DNA of 63,431 nucleotides from an uncultured Verrucomicrobia subdivision 3 bacterium (GCA_903911825.1 CAIWFB010000050.1:1-63431); one strand, 5' to 3'. Positions 43,018-52,268 are shown, counted from the stretch's first letter. Program-made: numbers and translations. The notes: generated by a model not told the origin, from the sequence alone.

Positions 43018-45498
43018 ATGGACCGTTTACTCGAGAAAATTTGGGAATACGTAGTGCAAGACACGGCTTTGACGCTGCAAGTGCGGTTGTTCCGGCTGAT
43101 GTGTTTGGCTACGGCTATGCTTTGTCTGCTGCTGGTATTGCCGGTCAATCTGATGCAAGTCGGCATCCCGATGGTAGTCAATGTGGCGGATATCATTTTG
43201 GGGGTTTTTGCGTTGTATTGTTATGCGCAGTCTTGCCGAGGGCGGCATTTCATCAAGACCTTCTTATTGGTGGTCGTTTTACTTTTAAGCAGTGTCTGGT
43301 TCTTGAATGGCGGAATCACAGGGAGTGTGACCTACTATTTTTTTTCAGTGATCATGCTGCCTTTGACACTCTTGCGTGGTCGGACGCGCTGGTTTTTCAC
43401 CCTATTCATCCTTTTTGATCTTAGCGCTTTGTTTGTCTGTGAATATTTGTATCCAACTTGGGTGCATAAATTTCCGGTGCGGGCGGAGTGGTTCATGGAC
43501 AATCTCACGGGTGTGGTTTGTAGTGTGGCGGCGATTGTGTTGGTGCTCTGGGTGATCATCACAAGCTATGACTGGGAACAAAAAAAATTGTCACACTACG
43601 CCAAGGAGCTTGCGGCGAGTGAGGAGAACTATCGTGGTGTGGTCGAGAACGCCATGAGCATCATTTTGCGGATGGATTGCAGCGGCCGGATTACTTTCTT
43701 CAACCAATTCGCCGAGGATTTATTTGGCTTTCGGCGGGCTGAAATCATCGGTCGCCAAGCGGTGGGCACTATCGTCCCGGCGACTTCTTCTAAGGGCGAA
43801 AATCTCGCCGTTAAACTCGAGGAGTTGTTGCAGGACCCGGAAAAATACGCGCTCACGGAAAATGAGAATATGCGCCGTGACGGTCGCCGCATCTGGGTTA
43901 ATTGGACCAATCAGCCGATTTACGATGAGCAGCATCGGCTCAAAGAAATTCTCTGTGTCGGCGCCGATTATACCGAACGCGTCGCTTTGCTGGAAGAGTT
44001 GCGGCTGACGCAAATCACCATGGATGCGGCGGCGGAACAGATTGTGTGGACGGATAATCAGGGGAAAATTATCTATGCCAATCTCGCAGCGGTGGCCGGA
44101 TTAGGTTTTTCGTTGGCGGAGTTACATGAATTGACGCTCCACGATTTGGCGACTGATTTTCCTGTATCGGCTTGGCCTGATTGCTGGGAATTGTTCAAGC
44201 GGGAAAGAGCAGCCACGTTTGAGCTGACCCAAAAGCGACGGGATCATTCCACGCGTCCGGTTGAGTTATCCGTGACCTATATCAAGGTGGCCGACAAGGA
44301 ATACACCACGGTTTTCATTCGCGATCTGACGGGCCGAAAACAAGCGGAAGAAAAACGGCGGCAACACGAATCGGAGATGCAACATCTGCAGCGGCTCGAA
44401 AGCCTAGGCCTGCTCGCCGGCGGCATCGCCCATGATTTTAATAATTTGCTCACCGCCATTCTCGCCAATGTTTCTTTGCTGAAAATGGATGCGCCGCCCG
44501 GCTCGGAAAGCCTGGAGCTTTTGGGTGAGGCGGAAAAAGCATCGTTGCAAGCACGTGACCTCACGTCGCAATTACTGACCTTCGCCAAAGGCGGCAAGCC
44601 GGTCAAATGCTCCGTGAACCTTGGTCGCATCATCCGCGATAGCACGGGCTTTGCGCTCCGTGGCAAACCCATCAAATGTGCCCTCGAGCTTGCCGCTGAT
44701 TTGTGGCCTGCGGAAGCCGACGCCACCCAGCTCGCTCAAGTATTTAACAATTTAGTTATCAATGCGTGTCAGGCGATGCCCGAGGGCGGACTCATCACCA
44801 TTGCTGCGCGCAATCGCAGCCTCACCCAAGCTGAAGCGGGCATCGTTGCTGCTGGCGATTATCTGGAAGTCACCGTGCGTGATGCGGGCAAAGGTATTGC
44901 CCCCGAAAATCTCTCGAAAATTTTCGACCCTTATTTTACAACCAAGAAAACGGGCACCGGTCTAGGGCTGGCCGTAGTTCACTCCATCATCCATAACCAT
45001 CAAGGAGCCGTCACGGCTGATTCTAAGCTGGGCGCGGGCACGACCTTTACGTTATTGCTGCCGGTTTCGCGCCAGTTACCAGCCCATCCCACGGTGATCG
45101 GGGCGACCAACCAACCCGTTTCTCGTCGTATTCTCGTGATGGACGATGAGCAAATGGTGCGTCGGGTGCTGGAAAAAATCCTCACCAAGCTAGGCTGCGA
45201 AGTGCAATCGGTTGCCGATGGCCAAGCTGCTCTGGAGCTTTATCAGCAAGCCATTCTACAAAAAAAGCCGTTTGATCTGGTCATCATGGATTTAACCGTG
45301 CCCGGCGGCATGGGTGGACAAGAAACTATCCGGCGACTTTTGGAAATAGATGCCCACGTCAAAGCTATCGTCTCCAGCGGTTATGCCGACAGCACAATCA
45401 TGTCCGATCACGCCAGCTTTGGGTTCAAAGGAGTCGTCACGAAGCCTTACACCATCGAACAAATCCAAGCTGCCCTAAAAATTGCCTACGGAGATTGA
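43018..45498 (+). CDS. PAS-domain hybrid histidine kinase with receiver domain
   Basis: 826 residues from ATG 43018, which has GAGGTGG upstream; the ORF opens 63 bp earlier at a TTG. Six hydrophobic segments fill residues 20-185 (LFRLMCLATAMLCLLLVLP to VVCSVAAIVLVLWVIITSY). Two PAS domains follow (about 195-325 and 330-450; the second contains TTVFIRDLTGRKQAEEKRR). The HisKA phospho-site is H472 in AGGIAHDFNNLLTAIL. The HATPase has NNLVINACQAMPEGG and DPYFTTKKTGTGLGLAVVHS. A C-terminal receiver has the phospho-Asp D758 in VIMDLTVPGG and Lys in VVTKPYTIEQ. It is a membrane sensor for an unknown signal. No DNA-binding response regulator is adjacent. The OprB-type porin gene begins 8 bp later, so it may control or be co-expressed with sugar uptake. 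Confidence 0.92.
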   Translation: MDRLLEKIWEYVVQDTALTLQVRLFRLMCLATAMLCLLLVLPVNLMQVGIPMVVNVADIILGVFALYCYAQSCRGRHFIKTFLLVVVLLLSSVWFLNGGITGSVTYYFFSVIMLPLTLLRGRTRWFFTLFILFDLSALFVCEYLYPTWVHKFPVRAEWFMDNLTGVVCSVAAIVLVLWVIITSYDWEQKKLSHYAKELAASEENYRGVVENAMSIILRMDCSGRITFFNQFAEDLFGFRRAEIIGRQAVGTIVPATSSKGENLAVKLEELLQDPEKYALTENENMRRDGRRIWVNWTNQPIYDEQHRLKEILCVGADYTERVALLEELRLTQITMDAAAEQIVWTDNQGKIIYANLAAVAGLGFSLAELHELTLHDLATDFPVSAWPDCWELFKRERAATFELTQKRRDHSTRPVELSVTYIKVADKEYTTVFIRDLTGRKQAEEKRRQHESEMQHLQRLESLGLLAGGIAHDFNNLLTAILANVSLLKMDAPPGSESLELLGEAEKASLQARDLTSQLLTFAKGGKPVKCSVNLGRIIRDSTGFALRGKPIKCALELAADLWPAEADATQLAQVFNNLVINACQAMPEGGLITIAARNRSLTQAEAGIVAAGDYLEVTVRDAGKGIAPENLSKIFDPYFTTKKTGTGLGLAVVHSIIHNHQGAVTADSKLGAGTTFTLLLPVSRQLPAHPTVIGATNQPVSRRILVMDDEQMVRRVLEKILTKLGCEVQSVADGQAALELYQQAILQKKPFDLVIMDLTVPGGMGGQETIRRLLEIDAHVKAIVSSGYADSTIMSDHASFGFKGVVTKPYTIEQIQAALKIAYGD

Positions 45499-45506
45499 AA
45501 CGAATC

Positions 45507-46874
45507 ATGAAAAAAACTCTCATCGCTTTGGTGTTCTTTGGGGTCTGGTCTTGTCTGGCGAGTTTGCAGGCGGAAAATATCCCCGCGCCATCGGCATTCA
45601 CCCGCTGGGCCACGCAGGATTATCTCCTCGGCGACTGGGATGGCTGGCGGAGCGAACTGTCCCGCTACGGTGCTGATTTCGAGTTTTTCTACATCGGTTC
45701 GGTGCCAAATAATCTTGCGGGCGGACTGCGTTCCGGTTCGATTTATCAAGGGCTTTTGCTGGCCACGCTTGACCTTGATTCAGAAAAATTGCTGGGCTAC
45801 GCCGGTGGAAAATTTCACGCCTCTGGTCTCTGGCTGCATGGGGCTGAAGGTTTCTCCGCGAACTACGCCGGGGATTTGAATCGCGTAAATCTGCTCGATC
45901 TCGACAAAACCTTTCGCCTCGGAGAACTCTGGTATCAACAGAAATTTTTTCAGGACCAGCTTTCGCTGAAGGTGGGCGAACTTGCGATTGATTCGGATTT
46001 TCTCGTGCCGGAATATTTTACCGGGAGCGGCCAATTCAGCCTGCTCAACCAGACGTTCTTCTTTCCGACTTTACCCTATAACGTCTTTGATCCGCCTGGT
46101 TTTCCTAAGACCGGGCACGGCTTGCCCTCGACACCGTTGGCTGCGCCGGGAGCAGTCATGCGCTGGTCACCCACGGAGAAATTGTATTTGCAGGCCGGAA
46201 TCTATAGCGGCACGCCGGATCGGACGGATTCCGGCACGCGTTTCCAAATCAGTCAGCCCGCTGGCGCGTTGAACTATTTAGAATTTGGCTGGCGACGAAA
46301 TCCAGGCACCAATAATTCCGGTCTAGGCGGCACCTACAAATTGGGCGCGTATTATCACACCAGCGATTTTTCGGATGCTTACGATGGCGTTTTTTACGCG
46401 GCTGGTCTGGCCCCGGGCACGCGTCAGCATTCTGGAACTTACGGCGTTTATTTTGTCGCAGAGCAACAACTGTTTCTCGAACACGGCAAGGCCGACCCCG
46501 CGCAGCAAGGGTTGGTGGGATTTTTCCGTGCTCTGGGTGCGCCAGCCTATCGTGGACTCACACAACTGGAAGTGGATGGCGGCTTCGTTTATCGCGGGCT
46601 GATTCCCACGCGTGATTGGGACACGCTGTCGCTGGCCGTTTCGTATTTACAATTCAGCGACGATATCCGCCGCGCCCAGCGGGACATCAACGCTCTGGCT
46701 CCCGGCAGCTTTTCGGTGGTGGATTACGAAGGAGTCATCGAATTGAGCTATAAAATCCAAGCCACCGCGTGGTGGACGATTCAGCCGAGCCTGCAATATG
46801 TTTGTCACCCCAGCGGTTCCTCAGCCACACCTAACGCCACGGCTTTGATTCTGCAAACCACGCTCCGCTTTTAA
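45507..46874 (+). CDS. OprB-family carbohydrate porin
   Basis: 455 residues, signal peptide KKTLIALVFFGVWSCLASLQ. The OprB pattern is visible in YLLGDWDGWRSELSRYGADF near the N-terminus, LRSGSIYQGLLLATLDLDSE, then many amphipathic beta-strands and a final strand ending ALILQTTLRF with a terminal Phe, as expected for an outer-membrane barrel. OprB porins let sugars diffuse through the outer membrane; in a locus without SusC this may be the route for pectic sugars. ATG 45507 is chosen over the TTG 12 bp upstream. It lies 8 bp behind the hybrid kinase. No terminator is obvious in the 101-bp gap downstream. Confidence 0.88.
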   Translation: MKKTLIALVFFGVWSCLASLQAENIPAPSAFTRWATQDYLLGDWDGWRSELSRYGADFEFFYIGSVPNNLAGGLRSGSIYQGLLLATLDLDSEKLLGYAGGKFHASGLWLHGAEGFSANYAGDLNRVNLLDLDKTFRLGELWYQQKFFQDQLSLKVGELAIDSDFLVPEYFTGSGQFSLLNQTFFFPTLPYNVFDPPGFPKTGHGLPSTPLAAPGAVMRWSPTEKLYLQAGIYSGTPDRTDSGTRFQISQPAGALNYLEFGWRRNPGTNNSGLGGTYKLGAYYHTSDFSDAYDGVFYAAGLAPGTRQHSGTYGVYFVAEQQLFLEHGKADPAQQGLVGFFRALGAPAYRGLTQLEVDGGFVYRGLIPTRDWDTLSLAVSYLQFSDDIRRAQRDINALAPGSFSVVDYEGVIELSYKIQATAWWTIQPSLQYVCHPSGSSATPNATALILQTTLRF

Positions 46875-46975
46875 GTTCCCGAGTAGAATAATGAAACTGG
46901 CGGGCGTCTGTGAATTGTGCTTTTACCTTGCGCCTACGCTGGCGCTGATAAATGCTCCATCAACAAAATTATTTT

Positions 46976-47809
46976 ATGCGTGCTGAAACTCTTGCTCGGT
47001 TGATTGGCGTGGCCATTCTCATTTTCGTTCTCATCATCGTAGCGACCTCGGCTAGCTACGTCGTGGAACCTGGCTTTCGCGGCGTGGAAGTGACGCTCGG
47101 CAAAGTCTCGCCCATCTTCAAAGGCGAAGGCTTTGGTTGGAAAACCCCCTTCATCACACGCATCATTCCCGTCACCATCCGCCAGCAGACGCGTGATTTG
47201 ACCGCCGATTGTTACTCTTCCGACTTGCAACAGGTGAAGACGGAATTGCGCGTGCTCTATCGGGTGCCGGAAGCCTCCATCGTGCAGATCTATCAAGGCT
47301 ACGCCGGCGATCCGTTCGATAGCTTGATCGCTCCCCGCGTGCAGGAAGCTTTGAAAGAAGTCACCGCCATGCAGAGCGCCGAACTCATCGTCAAGAACCG
47401 TGAACTCATCAAAAACAACACCTTGAAAAGCGTGAAGGAAAAGATCGGCAACCTCCTCTTCGTTGAGGATGTCGTGATTCAAAACATCGATCTCTCACAC
47501 GAGCTCGAAACCGCCATCGAAGCGAAAATGGTGCAGGAACAAGAAGCCGCCAAAGCGAAGTTCACGCAGGTCAAAGCGCAGATCGAAGCTGACACCGTCG
47601 TCATCAAGGCCAAGGGCGACGCGGAATCCATCAAGATTCGCGGTGAAGCGCTCAAGCTGACTCCCGCCTTCATTGACCTGCAAATCGTAGAAAAATGGGA
47701 TGGTCGCGCTCCGCTTTATGTCGGTGGCGGTAGCGGTGGCGGCGTGAACATGCTTCTGCCCGCCGTCGATCTGCAAAAATCCCACGTCCCGGTCACGACC
47801 AAGCCATGA
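46976..47809 (+). CDS. SPFH/band 7 (prohibitin-like) membrane protein
   Basis: 277 residues from ATG 46976; an ATG 24 bp upstream is also in frame. One N-terminal transmembrane helix (LIGVAILIFVLIIVATSASY) is followed by a band-7 domain (EPGFRGVEVTLGKVSPIFKG, TVRQQ-type region, VQTELRVLYRV-like segment at about 85) and a coiled coil of Glu/Ala/Lys (MVQEQEAAKAKFTQVKAQIE). SPFH proteins form rings on membranes and control FtsH-type proteolysis or membrane domains. The end (YVGGGSGGGVNMLLPAVDLQ) is typical of the bacterial prohibitin group. The stop overlaps the next small gene by 4 bp. Confidence 0.9.
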   Translation: MRAETLARLIGVAILIFVLIIVATSASYVVEPGFRGVEVTLGKVSPIFKGEGFGWKTPFITRIIPVTIRQQTRDLTADCYSSDLQQVKTELRVLYRVPEASIVQIYQGYAGDPFDSLIAPRVQEALKEVTAMQSAELIVKNRELIKNNTLKSVKEKIGNLLFVEDVVIQNIDLSHELETAIEAKMVQEQEAAKAKFTQVKAQIEADTVVIKAKGDAESIKIRGEALKLTPAFIDLQIVEKWDGRAPLYVGGGSGGGVNMLLPAVDLQKSHVPVTTKP

Positions 47810-48000
47810 ACCCGCGTGCGCTAGCAATTTTCAAATTACTGGCGGTGTTTTTTGTCCTCGTCTTGCTGGTTCTCTTATTCCGGCCTGCCATGAGTTTCGT
47901 CGAAATGGCGGCGCGCGAACTGGTGTATTTTTGGTGGCTAGTCTTGTTGTTGCTGCTCGCGGCTTGGCTGATCTGGGGGCTCGGTCGCAAAAAGAAATAG
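47806..48000 (+). CDS. Small two-helix membrane protein, partner of SPFH gene
   Basis: 64 residues. Two hydrophobic helices (FKLLAVFFVLVLLVLLF and FWWLVLLLLLAAWLIWGLG) are separated by a short polar loop, with a basic C-terminus RKKK; the cytoplasm is likely on the C-terminal side. ATG 47806 overlaps the SPFH stop (ATGA), so the two are translationally coupled. NfeD-like and other small partners are common beside SPFH genes, but this one lacks the NfeD beta-barrel. I do not recognise a family. Function is inferred only as a membrane partner of the band-7 protein. Confidence 0.75.
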   Translation: MNPRALAIFKLLAVFFVLVLLVLLFRPAMSFVEMAARELVYFWWLVLLLLLAAWLIWGLGRKKK

Positions 48001-48017
48001 CGGCTACACTATTAGTT

Positions 48018-48737
48018 TTAAGGTCGGAATGCGGCGAGCGAATGGATTTGCTTGAAACTGCGCGCTGGCTGCCAACGATTCGCCACTCGAAAACTTGCCC
48101 GCTCTAATTGCCGCGCAACTTCTGCGGGACAGTGTTCATGGCAGGGCGCAGAAATGATGCGAGAATAACTCTGCCAAAGCAGCCGCCCAAAAACGTCGCC
48201 CCAACCTGAACCGAGAAAGATCTGCCGCGTGGTGAACCACCCGCCGGGCTTCAAAATCTCGTGCCAGCCCGCCGCCAATTGCGGCAATTCTTCCTTACGA
48301 AAAAACTGCAGAAAATTATCCGTCTCGATCCAGTCAAAACTTTCAGCGGCGAACGGTAGCCGCAAGGCATCGCCCATTTGCAGCGTGATTTGGTTCGTTC
48401 CACCAATCCGGCAAGCCCGCAAACGCGCCCGCGATTTTTCCAAAACTTCCTGGCGCACGTCAAATAAAGTGATGCGGGCGGCGGGAGCAATTTCTAAGGC
48501 GAACCGACAGAAAGTTTCCGCCGTATTCACCGAACCCACGCCACAAAGTAAGAAGTGACCCTCGCCCGTGCGGAAAAGGTTCGGCTGCGTTTGGCGCGCG
48601 CGCGCTAACGAATCCGCATAAACCCTCCGCAGATAGTTGCGGTGCGCGTCGGGATTCGTGAGCCACGAATAAAGAAAATACCGGCGGAAACGCTTGGTTT
48701 GCGAATCCGCCGGTTGGGAAAGCTGCGTGGGGCTCAA
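48018..48737 (-). CDS. Class I SAM-dependent methyltransferase
   Basis: 239 residues, soluble. The Rossmann core has [39 protein letters not shown] (acidic end of strand beta2), [20 protein letters not shown] and a [14 protein letters not shown] segment; glycine motif I is degenerate (CGVGSVN). It resembles small-molecule or quinone-type methyltransferases, but no substrate can be named. The start overlaps the clpP stop by 4 bp, which places it last in the queE-to-clpP minus-strand run. Confidence 0.8.
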   Translation of the reverse strand: MSPTQLSQPADSQTKRFRRYFLYSWLTNPDAHRNYLRRVYADSLARARQTQPNLFRTGEGHFLLCGVGSVNTAETFCRFALEIAPAARITLFDVRQEVLEKSRARLRACRIGGTNQITLQMGDALRLPFAAESFDWIETDNFLQFFRKEELPQLAAGWHEILKPGGWFTTRQIFLGSGWGDVFGRLLWQSYSRIISAPCHEHCPAEVARQLERASFRVANRWQPARSFKQIHSLAAFRP

Positions 48738-49354
48738 GCTTTTTCTGCGCCCGGAATTTCTTTGCGCGACTGCACGACCAAGTCCACGAGGCCGTATTTC
48801 TTGGCTTCTTCCGCGCTCATGAAATTATCGCGGTCGCAATCCTTCTCGACCTGTTCAATCGTCTGGCCCGTGTGCTTGGAGAGAATGCCGTTCAACGTAT
48901 TCTTTAACTTGAGCATGTGTTTCACACGAATTTCCACATCACTCGCCTGACCTTCCGCACCGCCGAGCACTTGATGAATCATGATGTTCGAGTGCGGCAG
49001 CGCAAAACGTTTTCCCTTCGTGCCCGCGCATAACAGCACCGCGCCCATGCTCGCCGCCTGACCGATGCAGTATGTGTTAATGTCGCAGGTCATGTATTGC
49101 ATCGTGTCGTAAATCGCGAGCCCCGCCGACACGCTGCCACCAGGCGAATTGATGTAGAAATGCACGTCCTTCTTCGGGTCGGTCATCTGCAAAAACAGGA
49201 GCTGCGCGACAATAACGTTGGCGATACCGTCGTCTACTGGCGTGCCGAGAAAAATAATGCGGTCAACCAACAGCCGCGAAAAAATGTCGAACTGGCGCTC
49301 GCCGCGCGCCGTCTGCTCGATGACGGTGGGATACGGAATAATCGAATTTTGCAT
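48734..49354 (-). CDS. clpP: ATP-dependent Clp protease proteolytic subunit
   Basis: 206 residues, usual length. The catalytic triad is Ser102 ([17 protein letters not shown]), His127 ([12 protein letters not shown]) and Asp176 ([19 protein letters not shown]). The N-terminal axial-loop segment ([20 protein letters not shown]) and the [20 protein letters not shown] handle are normal. It forms the tetradecameric peptidase that works with ClpX/ClpA; no Clp ATPase gene is in the window. Immediately upstream (49401-49497) is a large palindrome, so its message may start in or after that element. Translation of the methyltransferase is coupled through a 4-bp overlap. Confidence 0.95.
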   Translation of the reverse strand: MQNSIIPYPTVIEQTARGERQFDIFSRLLVDRIIFLGTPVDDGIANVIVAQLLFLQMTDPKKDVHFYINSPGGSVSAGLAIYDTMQYMTCDINTYCIGQAASMGAVLLCAGTKGKRFALPHSNIMIHQVLGGAEGQASDVEIRVKHMLKLKNTLNGILSKHTGQTIEQVEKDCDRDNFMSAEEAKKYGLVDLVVQSRKEIPGAEKA

Positions 49355-49400
49355 GGCAAAATAACTACTTCATTTTTGCGCCAAGTAAAGGCGGGAAGTT

Positions 49401-49497
49401 TTAACCACGGAGGGGCACATATGCACACAGATAAAAAGGGAAGCTCCCGTGCTCACAGATTCTGCATCCGTGTTTATCTGTGTCCATCTGTGGTTAA
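49401..49497. repeat. Palindromic element A1 (CACAGAT-type, 97 bp)
   Basis: The left end TTAACCACGGAGGGGCACAT and the right end, reverse complemented, TTAACCACAGATGGACACAG are inverted copies, each built of roughly 10-bp CACAGATnnn units (about three per arm). The element fills the gap between the Nudix gene and clpP; the last seven codons and the stop of the Nudix gene lie inside its right arm. Confidence 0.85.
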
Positions 49498-49986
49498 ATA
49501 AATTCCCCACAGCAACACAAAGCAACTCGCGAAATCTTCCGGCTTTTCCTGAACCCATTTGGTCACCGCTTCCGGCGAGAACCACCCGCCCGTTTCGATT
49601 TCCTCGGGATGCAAGACGAAAGGGCCTTCGCTGGACGCACGATAGATCCAGCAAAATTCCCAGCCCGTATCCGCGCAAGCCTCAATTTTGAAGAGCCGCT
49701 GCGGCGTTTGCGTCAGGTGCAGGCTGATCTCCTCGCGCACTTCGCGCACCGCGCAGGCATCATAAGCCTCGCCCGTGTCCAAGTGGCCGCTCGACGACGA
49801 ATCCCATTTGCCAGCCGCGACATCCTTCTTCATGGAGCGCTTCTGGAGAAATACCTCGCCGCGCGCGTTGAACACCAGCACATGAATCGCGCGATGCCAC
49901 AACCCGCGTGCATGGACTTCCTTGCGCGGCGCTTGACCGATTACTTCATCGCGTTCATTGACGACATCGAAGATTTCTTCGCTCAT
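49474..49986 (-). CDS. Nudix hydrolase (IDI/YfcD-like)
   Basis: 170 residues. The Nudix box is visible as GHLDTGEAYDACAVREVREE (about residues 66-85), with the REVREE core intact. The N-terminal DVVNERDEVIGQAPRKEVHA and LWHRAIHVLVFNARGEVFLQ are typical of the isopentenyl-diphosphate-isomerase-like Nudix group that includes YfcD. It presumably hydrolyses a nucleoside diphosphate derivative; substrate unknown. The C-terminal LTTDGHR and the TAA stop come from palindromic element A1 rather than from the conserved domain. It lies 1 bp behind rsmA, so the two are likely co-transcribed. Confidence 0.88.
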   Translation of the reverse strand: MSEEIFDVVNERDEVIGQAPRKEVHARGLWHRAIHVLVFNARGEVFLQKRSMKKDVAAGKWDSSSSGHLDTGEAYDACAVREVREEISLHLTQTPQRLFKIEACADTGWEFCWIYRASSEGPFVLHPEEIETGGWFSPEAVTKWVQEKPEDFASCFVLLWGIYLTTDGHR

Positions 49987-49987
49987 A

Positions 49988-50887
49988 TTATTTCTCGCCC
50001 AGAACTTTCGTCAAAGCCACGAACTGTTCCAGACTCAATTTTTCCGCACGTTCCATTGGCGAGATATTTAGTTCTGCAAACGCCGCCGCCAGCTTGTCGG
50101 CGGCCCAATCTTGTTTGAGCAATTTCATCATCATCTTGCGGCGTTGCGAGAAGCCGCGCTTGACGATTTTTTTGAAGGCGGGCCTGAGCGTTTCTGGCAG
50201 CAGCGGCGTCGCGCGGCGCACGAGGCACACGCACGCGGAGTCCACGTCGGGCGAGGGGAAAAAACATTCCGGCGGAATCTTGAACCATTCGCGCGGCTTG
50301 AAATCAATTTGCACGAGCAGCGTGAGCAAGCCGTAATCATCGTCATCCGCCTTGGCCATCAAGCGTTTGGCGACTTCGAGTTGCAGTGTGGCGACAATCA
50401 TCTTCGGCGCGCGCACGCCAGTGGCAAGTTCCACCAGCAGCGGCGAGGCGACGGAGTAGGGCAGGTTGGCGACGAGTTTCCAATCGCTCCAATCGCGCTG
50501 TTCGCGTTTGAGAAAAGAGAGTGCGTCATCGTGGAGCAAATGAAACGCGCCGCGCTCGTTGGCGGCGGGAGCTTTGGTCAGTTGGCCAGCCAACGCGGGG
50601 GTAAGTAATTCGGCGGACTGTTCCTGCGCGCCGAAACGTTGCGCCAGAAATTCCACGAGGCGGCCATCAAGTTCGACAGCGAGCACTTCATCGGCTTTGT
50701 CCAAAAGCAATTCGGTGAGCGGCCCCAGTCCGGGTCCGACTTCGAGCACTTTGTCGGTGGGCGCGAGCTGTGCAGCGTCGACGATGCGCCGGAGTTGGTT
50801 GCCATCGTGCAGAAAATTCTGGCCGAGCGATTTGGTGAGCTGGATGTCGCGCTTGGCCAGCAGTTCGCGCATTTGGGTGAGATTCAT
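49988..50887 (-). CDS. rsmA: 16S rRNA (adenine1518-N6/adenine1519-N6)-dimethyltransferase
   Basis: 299 residues from ATG 50887 (a GTG 18 bp upstream lies inside repeat A2 and is less likely). Family marks are LTKSLGQNFLHDGNQLRRIV, VLEVGPGLGPLTELLLDKAD (SAM motif I), the catalytic NLPYSVASPLLVELATG and the C-terminal RGFSQRRKMMMKLLKQDWAA helix. RsmA dimethylates two adenines in the 3' hairpin of 16S rRNA late in 30S assembly. A segment LTPALAGQLTKAPAANERGA at about 95-115 is longer than in most members. Gene order is aminotransferase, repeat A2, rsmA, Nudix. Confidence 0.95.
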   Translation of the reverse strand: MNLTQMRELLAKRDIQLTKSLGQNFLHDGNQLRRIVDAAQLAPTDKVLEVGPGLGPLTELLLDKADEVLAVELDGRLVEFLAQRFGAQEQSAELLTPALAGQLTKAPAANERGAFHLLHDDALSFLKREQRDWSDWKLVANLPYSVASPLLVELATGVRAPKMIVATLQLEVAKRLMAKADDDDYGLLTLLVQIDFKPREWFKIPPECFFPSPDVDSACVCLVRRATPLLPETLRPAFKKIVKRGFSQRRKMMMKLLKQDWAADKLAAAFAELNISPMERAEKLSLEQFVALTKVLGEK

Positions 50888-50897
50888 GGGGGGAAAT

Positions 50898-50992
50898 TTA
50901 GCCACAGATGGACACAGATAAACACAGATGGGAAAACTGGTGGTCTTTATTGTGGAATTTCACTGTGTGCATCTGGGTTAATCTGTGGTTAA
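50898..50992. repeat. Palindromic element A2 (CACAGAT-type, 95 bp)
   Basis: The left end TTAGCCACAGATGGACACAG, continuing ATAAACACAGATGGG, is the best example of the 10-bp unit structure (CACAGATGGA, CACAGATAAA, CACAGATGGG). The right end, reverse complemented, reads TTAACCACAGATTAACCCAG. The element sits between the aminotransferase and rsmA; the last four codons and stop of the aminotransferase are inside its right arm, and its left end is 10 bp before the rsmA ATG. Confidence 0.88.
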
Positions 50993-52267
50993 AACTTTTT
51001 TCAACGCGGTGACCGCGTGGGTTAGTTGGGCTTTGGTGATGGTCAGCGGCGGCGTGAAGCTGATGATGTTGCCGTGTTCGCCTTCGGGTAAAAAAATGTA
51101 GCCGAGGTGGAGCAATTGTTTGATGGCTTTAAGGGCAACTTCGGTGGCGGGCTGGCCGTTGGGCAAGGTGAGTTCTACGCCGACCATCAGGCCGCAGCCG
51201 CGATTGGAGTTTTTATTTTTTAATTTTGAATTGTTGATTGAGCCAAGCTCGTTCAGTAAAAATTTTCCAAGCGTCGCACTCCGTTCGCACAGTTTGAGGC
51301 GGCGAATTTCCGCGATTTGCGCCAGCGCCATCGCGCAGCCGACGGGATGGCCGAGAAAGGTGCTGGTGTGGATGGCTTCGCCGTTCGAGATGGGCCATGC
51401 GGCATCCATCAAATCGGCTCGACCCACGCAGGCGGACAACGGTAAGCCGCCGGTGAGCGCTTTGCCGAGACAAATTAAATCCGGTGTCACCCCGCTGTGT
51501 TCGCAGGCGAACCATTTGCCAGTGCGCCCGAAGCCGGTGTAAATCTCATCGAGAATCAATAACGCGCCGTGTTCATCGCAAAGCTGGCGGAGCAGGGGGA
51601 GAAATTCTAGGGGCGGAATATTGGTGCCGCCGCGCGCTTGAATGGGTTCGAGGAGAATCGCGCCAATTTTTTCGCGGCGGAAAAGTTGGCGGATGGCTTT
51701 TTCGGTCTGGGCAAGCTCTTCAGTTTGCGTGGGATATTTTACAAAGTTACCGAACTCGCGCAGTTGGGATTTGAACGGGCGGCGAAAATGTTCACGATGT
51801 GTGGCGTTTAACGCACCGTAGCCTAGGCCGTGATACGCGCCCTCGAAAGCGATGACGCCGCGCTTGCCGGTTGCGAGCATGGCGGTCTTGAGCGCGGATT
51901 CGACGGCTTCAAAGCCGGAGTTGGAGAAGATAACTTTGCCAGTTTTTTTGCCCCAACGTCCGAAGGTGAGGCGGCTCAATTCGCAGGCAAGCTGCGCTTT
52001 GAGTGCGTGCGGATGCACATCGCCCATCGCGTGCAGTAGTTTTGCCATCTGCTTTTGGCCGGCGCGAACGACGTTTGGGTTCGCATGGCCAGCGGCGGCG
52101 ACGCCGAAGGCGGCGGTGAGATCTAAATATTTTTTGCCTTCCGCATCCCAGACGTGAACGCCTTGGGCGCGTTCCCAAACAATCGGCCACGAGCCATCGG
52201 GATCGAGGAACGTGATGTTCCGCGACTCGAAGATGCGCAGCTGGGTAATGATTTTCTGGGTTTTCAT
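50978..52267 (-). CDS. Class III aminotransferase (acetylornithine/4-aminobutyrate type)
   Basis: 429 residues, PLP-dependent fold type I. Marks: GVHVWDAEGKKYLDLTAAFG, FSNSGFEAVESALKTAMLAT, AFEGAYHGLGYGALNATHR, LLEPIQARGGTNIPPLEFLP, LILDEIYTGFGRTGKWFACE (Asp-Glu PLP contact) and DLICLGKALTGGLPLSACVG with the Schiff-base Lys. The substrate is probably an omega-amino acid or glutamate; the exact one is not clear. Between the large and small domains an AT-rich insert at 51206-51240 gives NNSKLKNKNSN before RGCGLMVGVEL. The last residues LTTD and the stop come from repeat A2. Start ATG 52267 lies next to repeat A3. Confidence 0.9.
   Translation of the reverse strand: MKTQKIITQLRIFESRNITFLDPDGSWPIVWERAQGVHVWDAEGKKYLDLTAAFGVAAAGHANPNVVRAGQKQMAKLLHAMGDVHPHALKAQLACELSRLTFGRWGKKTGKVIFSNSGFEAVESALKTAMLATGKRGVIAFEGAYHGLGYGALNATHREHFRRPFKSQLREFGNFVKYPTQTEELAQTEKAIRQLFRREKIGAILLEPIQARGGTNIPPLEFLPLLRQLCDEHGALLILDEIYTGFGRTGKWFACEHSGVTPDLICLGKALTGGLPLSACVGRADLMDAAWPISNGEAIHTSTFLGHPVGCAMALAQIAEIRRLKLCERSATLGKFLLNELGSINNSKLKNKNSNRGCGLMVGVELTLPNGQPATEVALKAIKQLLHLGYIFLPEGEHGNIISFTPPLTITKAQLTHAVTALKKVLTTD
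51206..51240 (-). repeat. 7-bp tandem repeat within the aminotransferase CDS
   Basis: On the plus strand: GAGTTTT, TATTTTT, TAATTTT, GAATTGT and a part unit, about five degenerate 7-mers. Translated in the minus-strand gene as NNSKLKNKNSN. The stretch is over 80 percent A+T in a GC-rich gene. Confidence 0.75.
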
Positions 52268-52268
52268 T

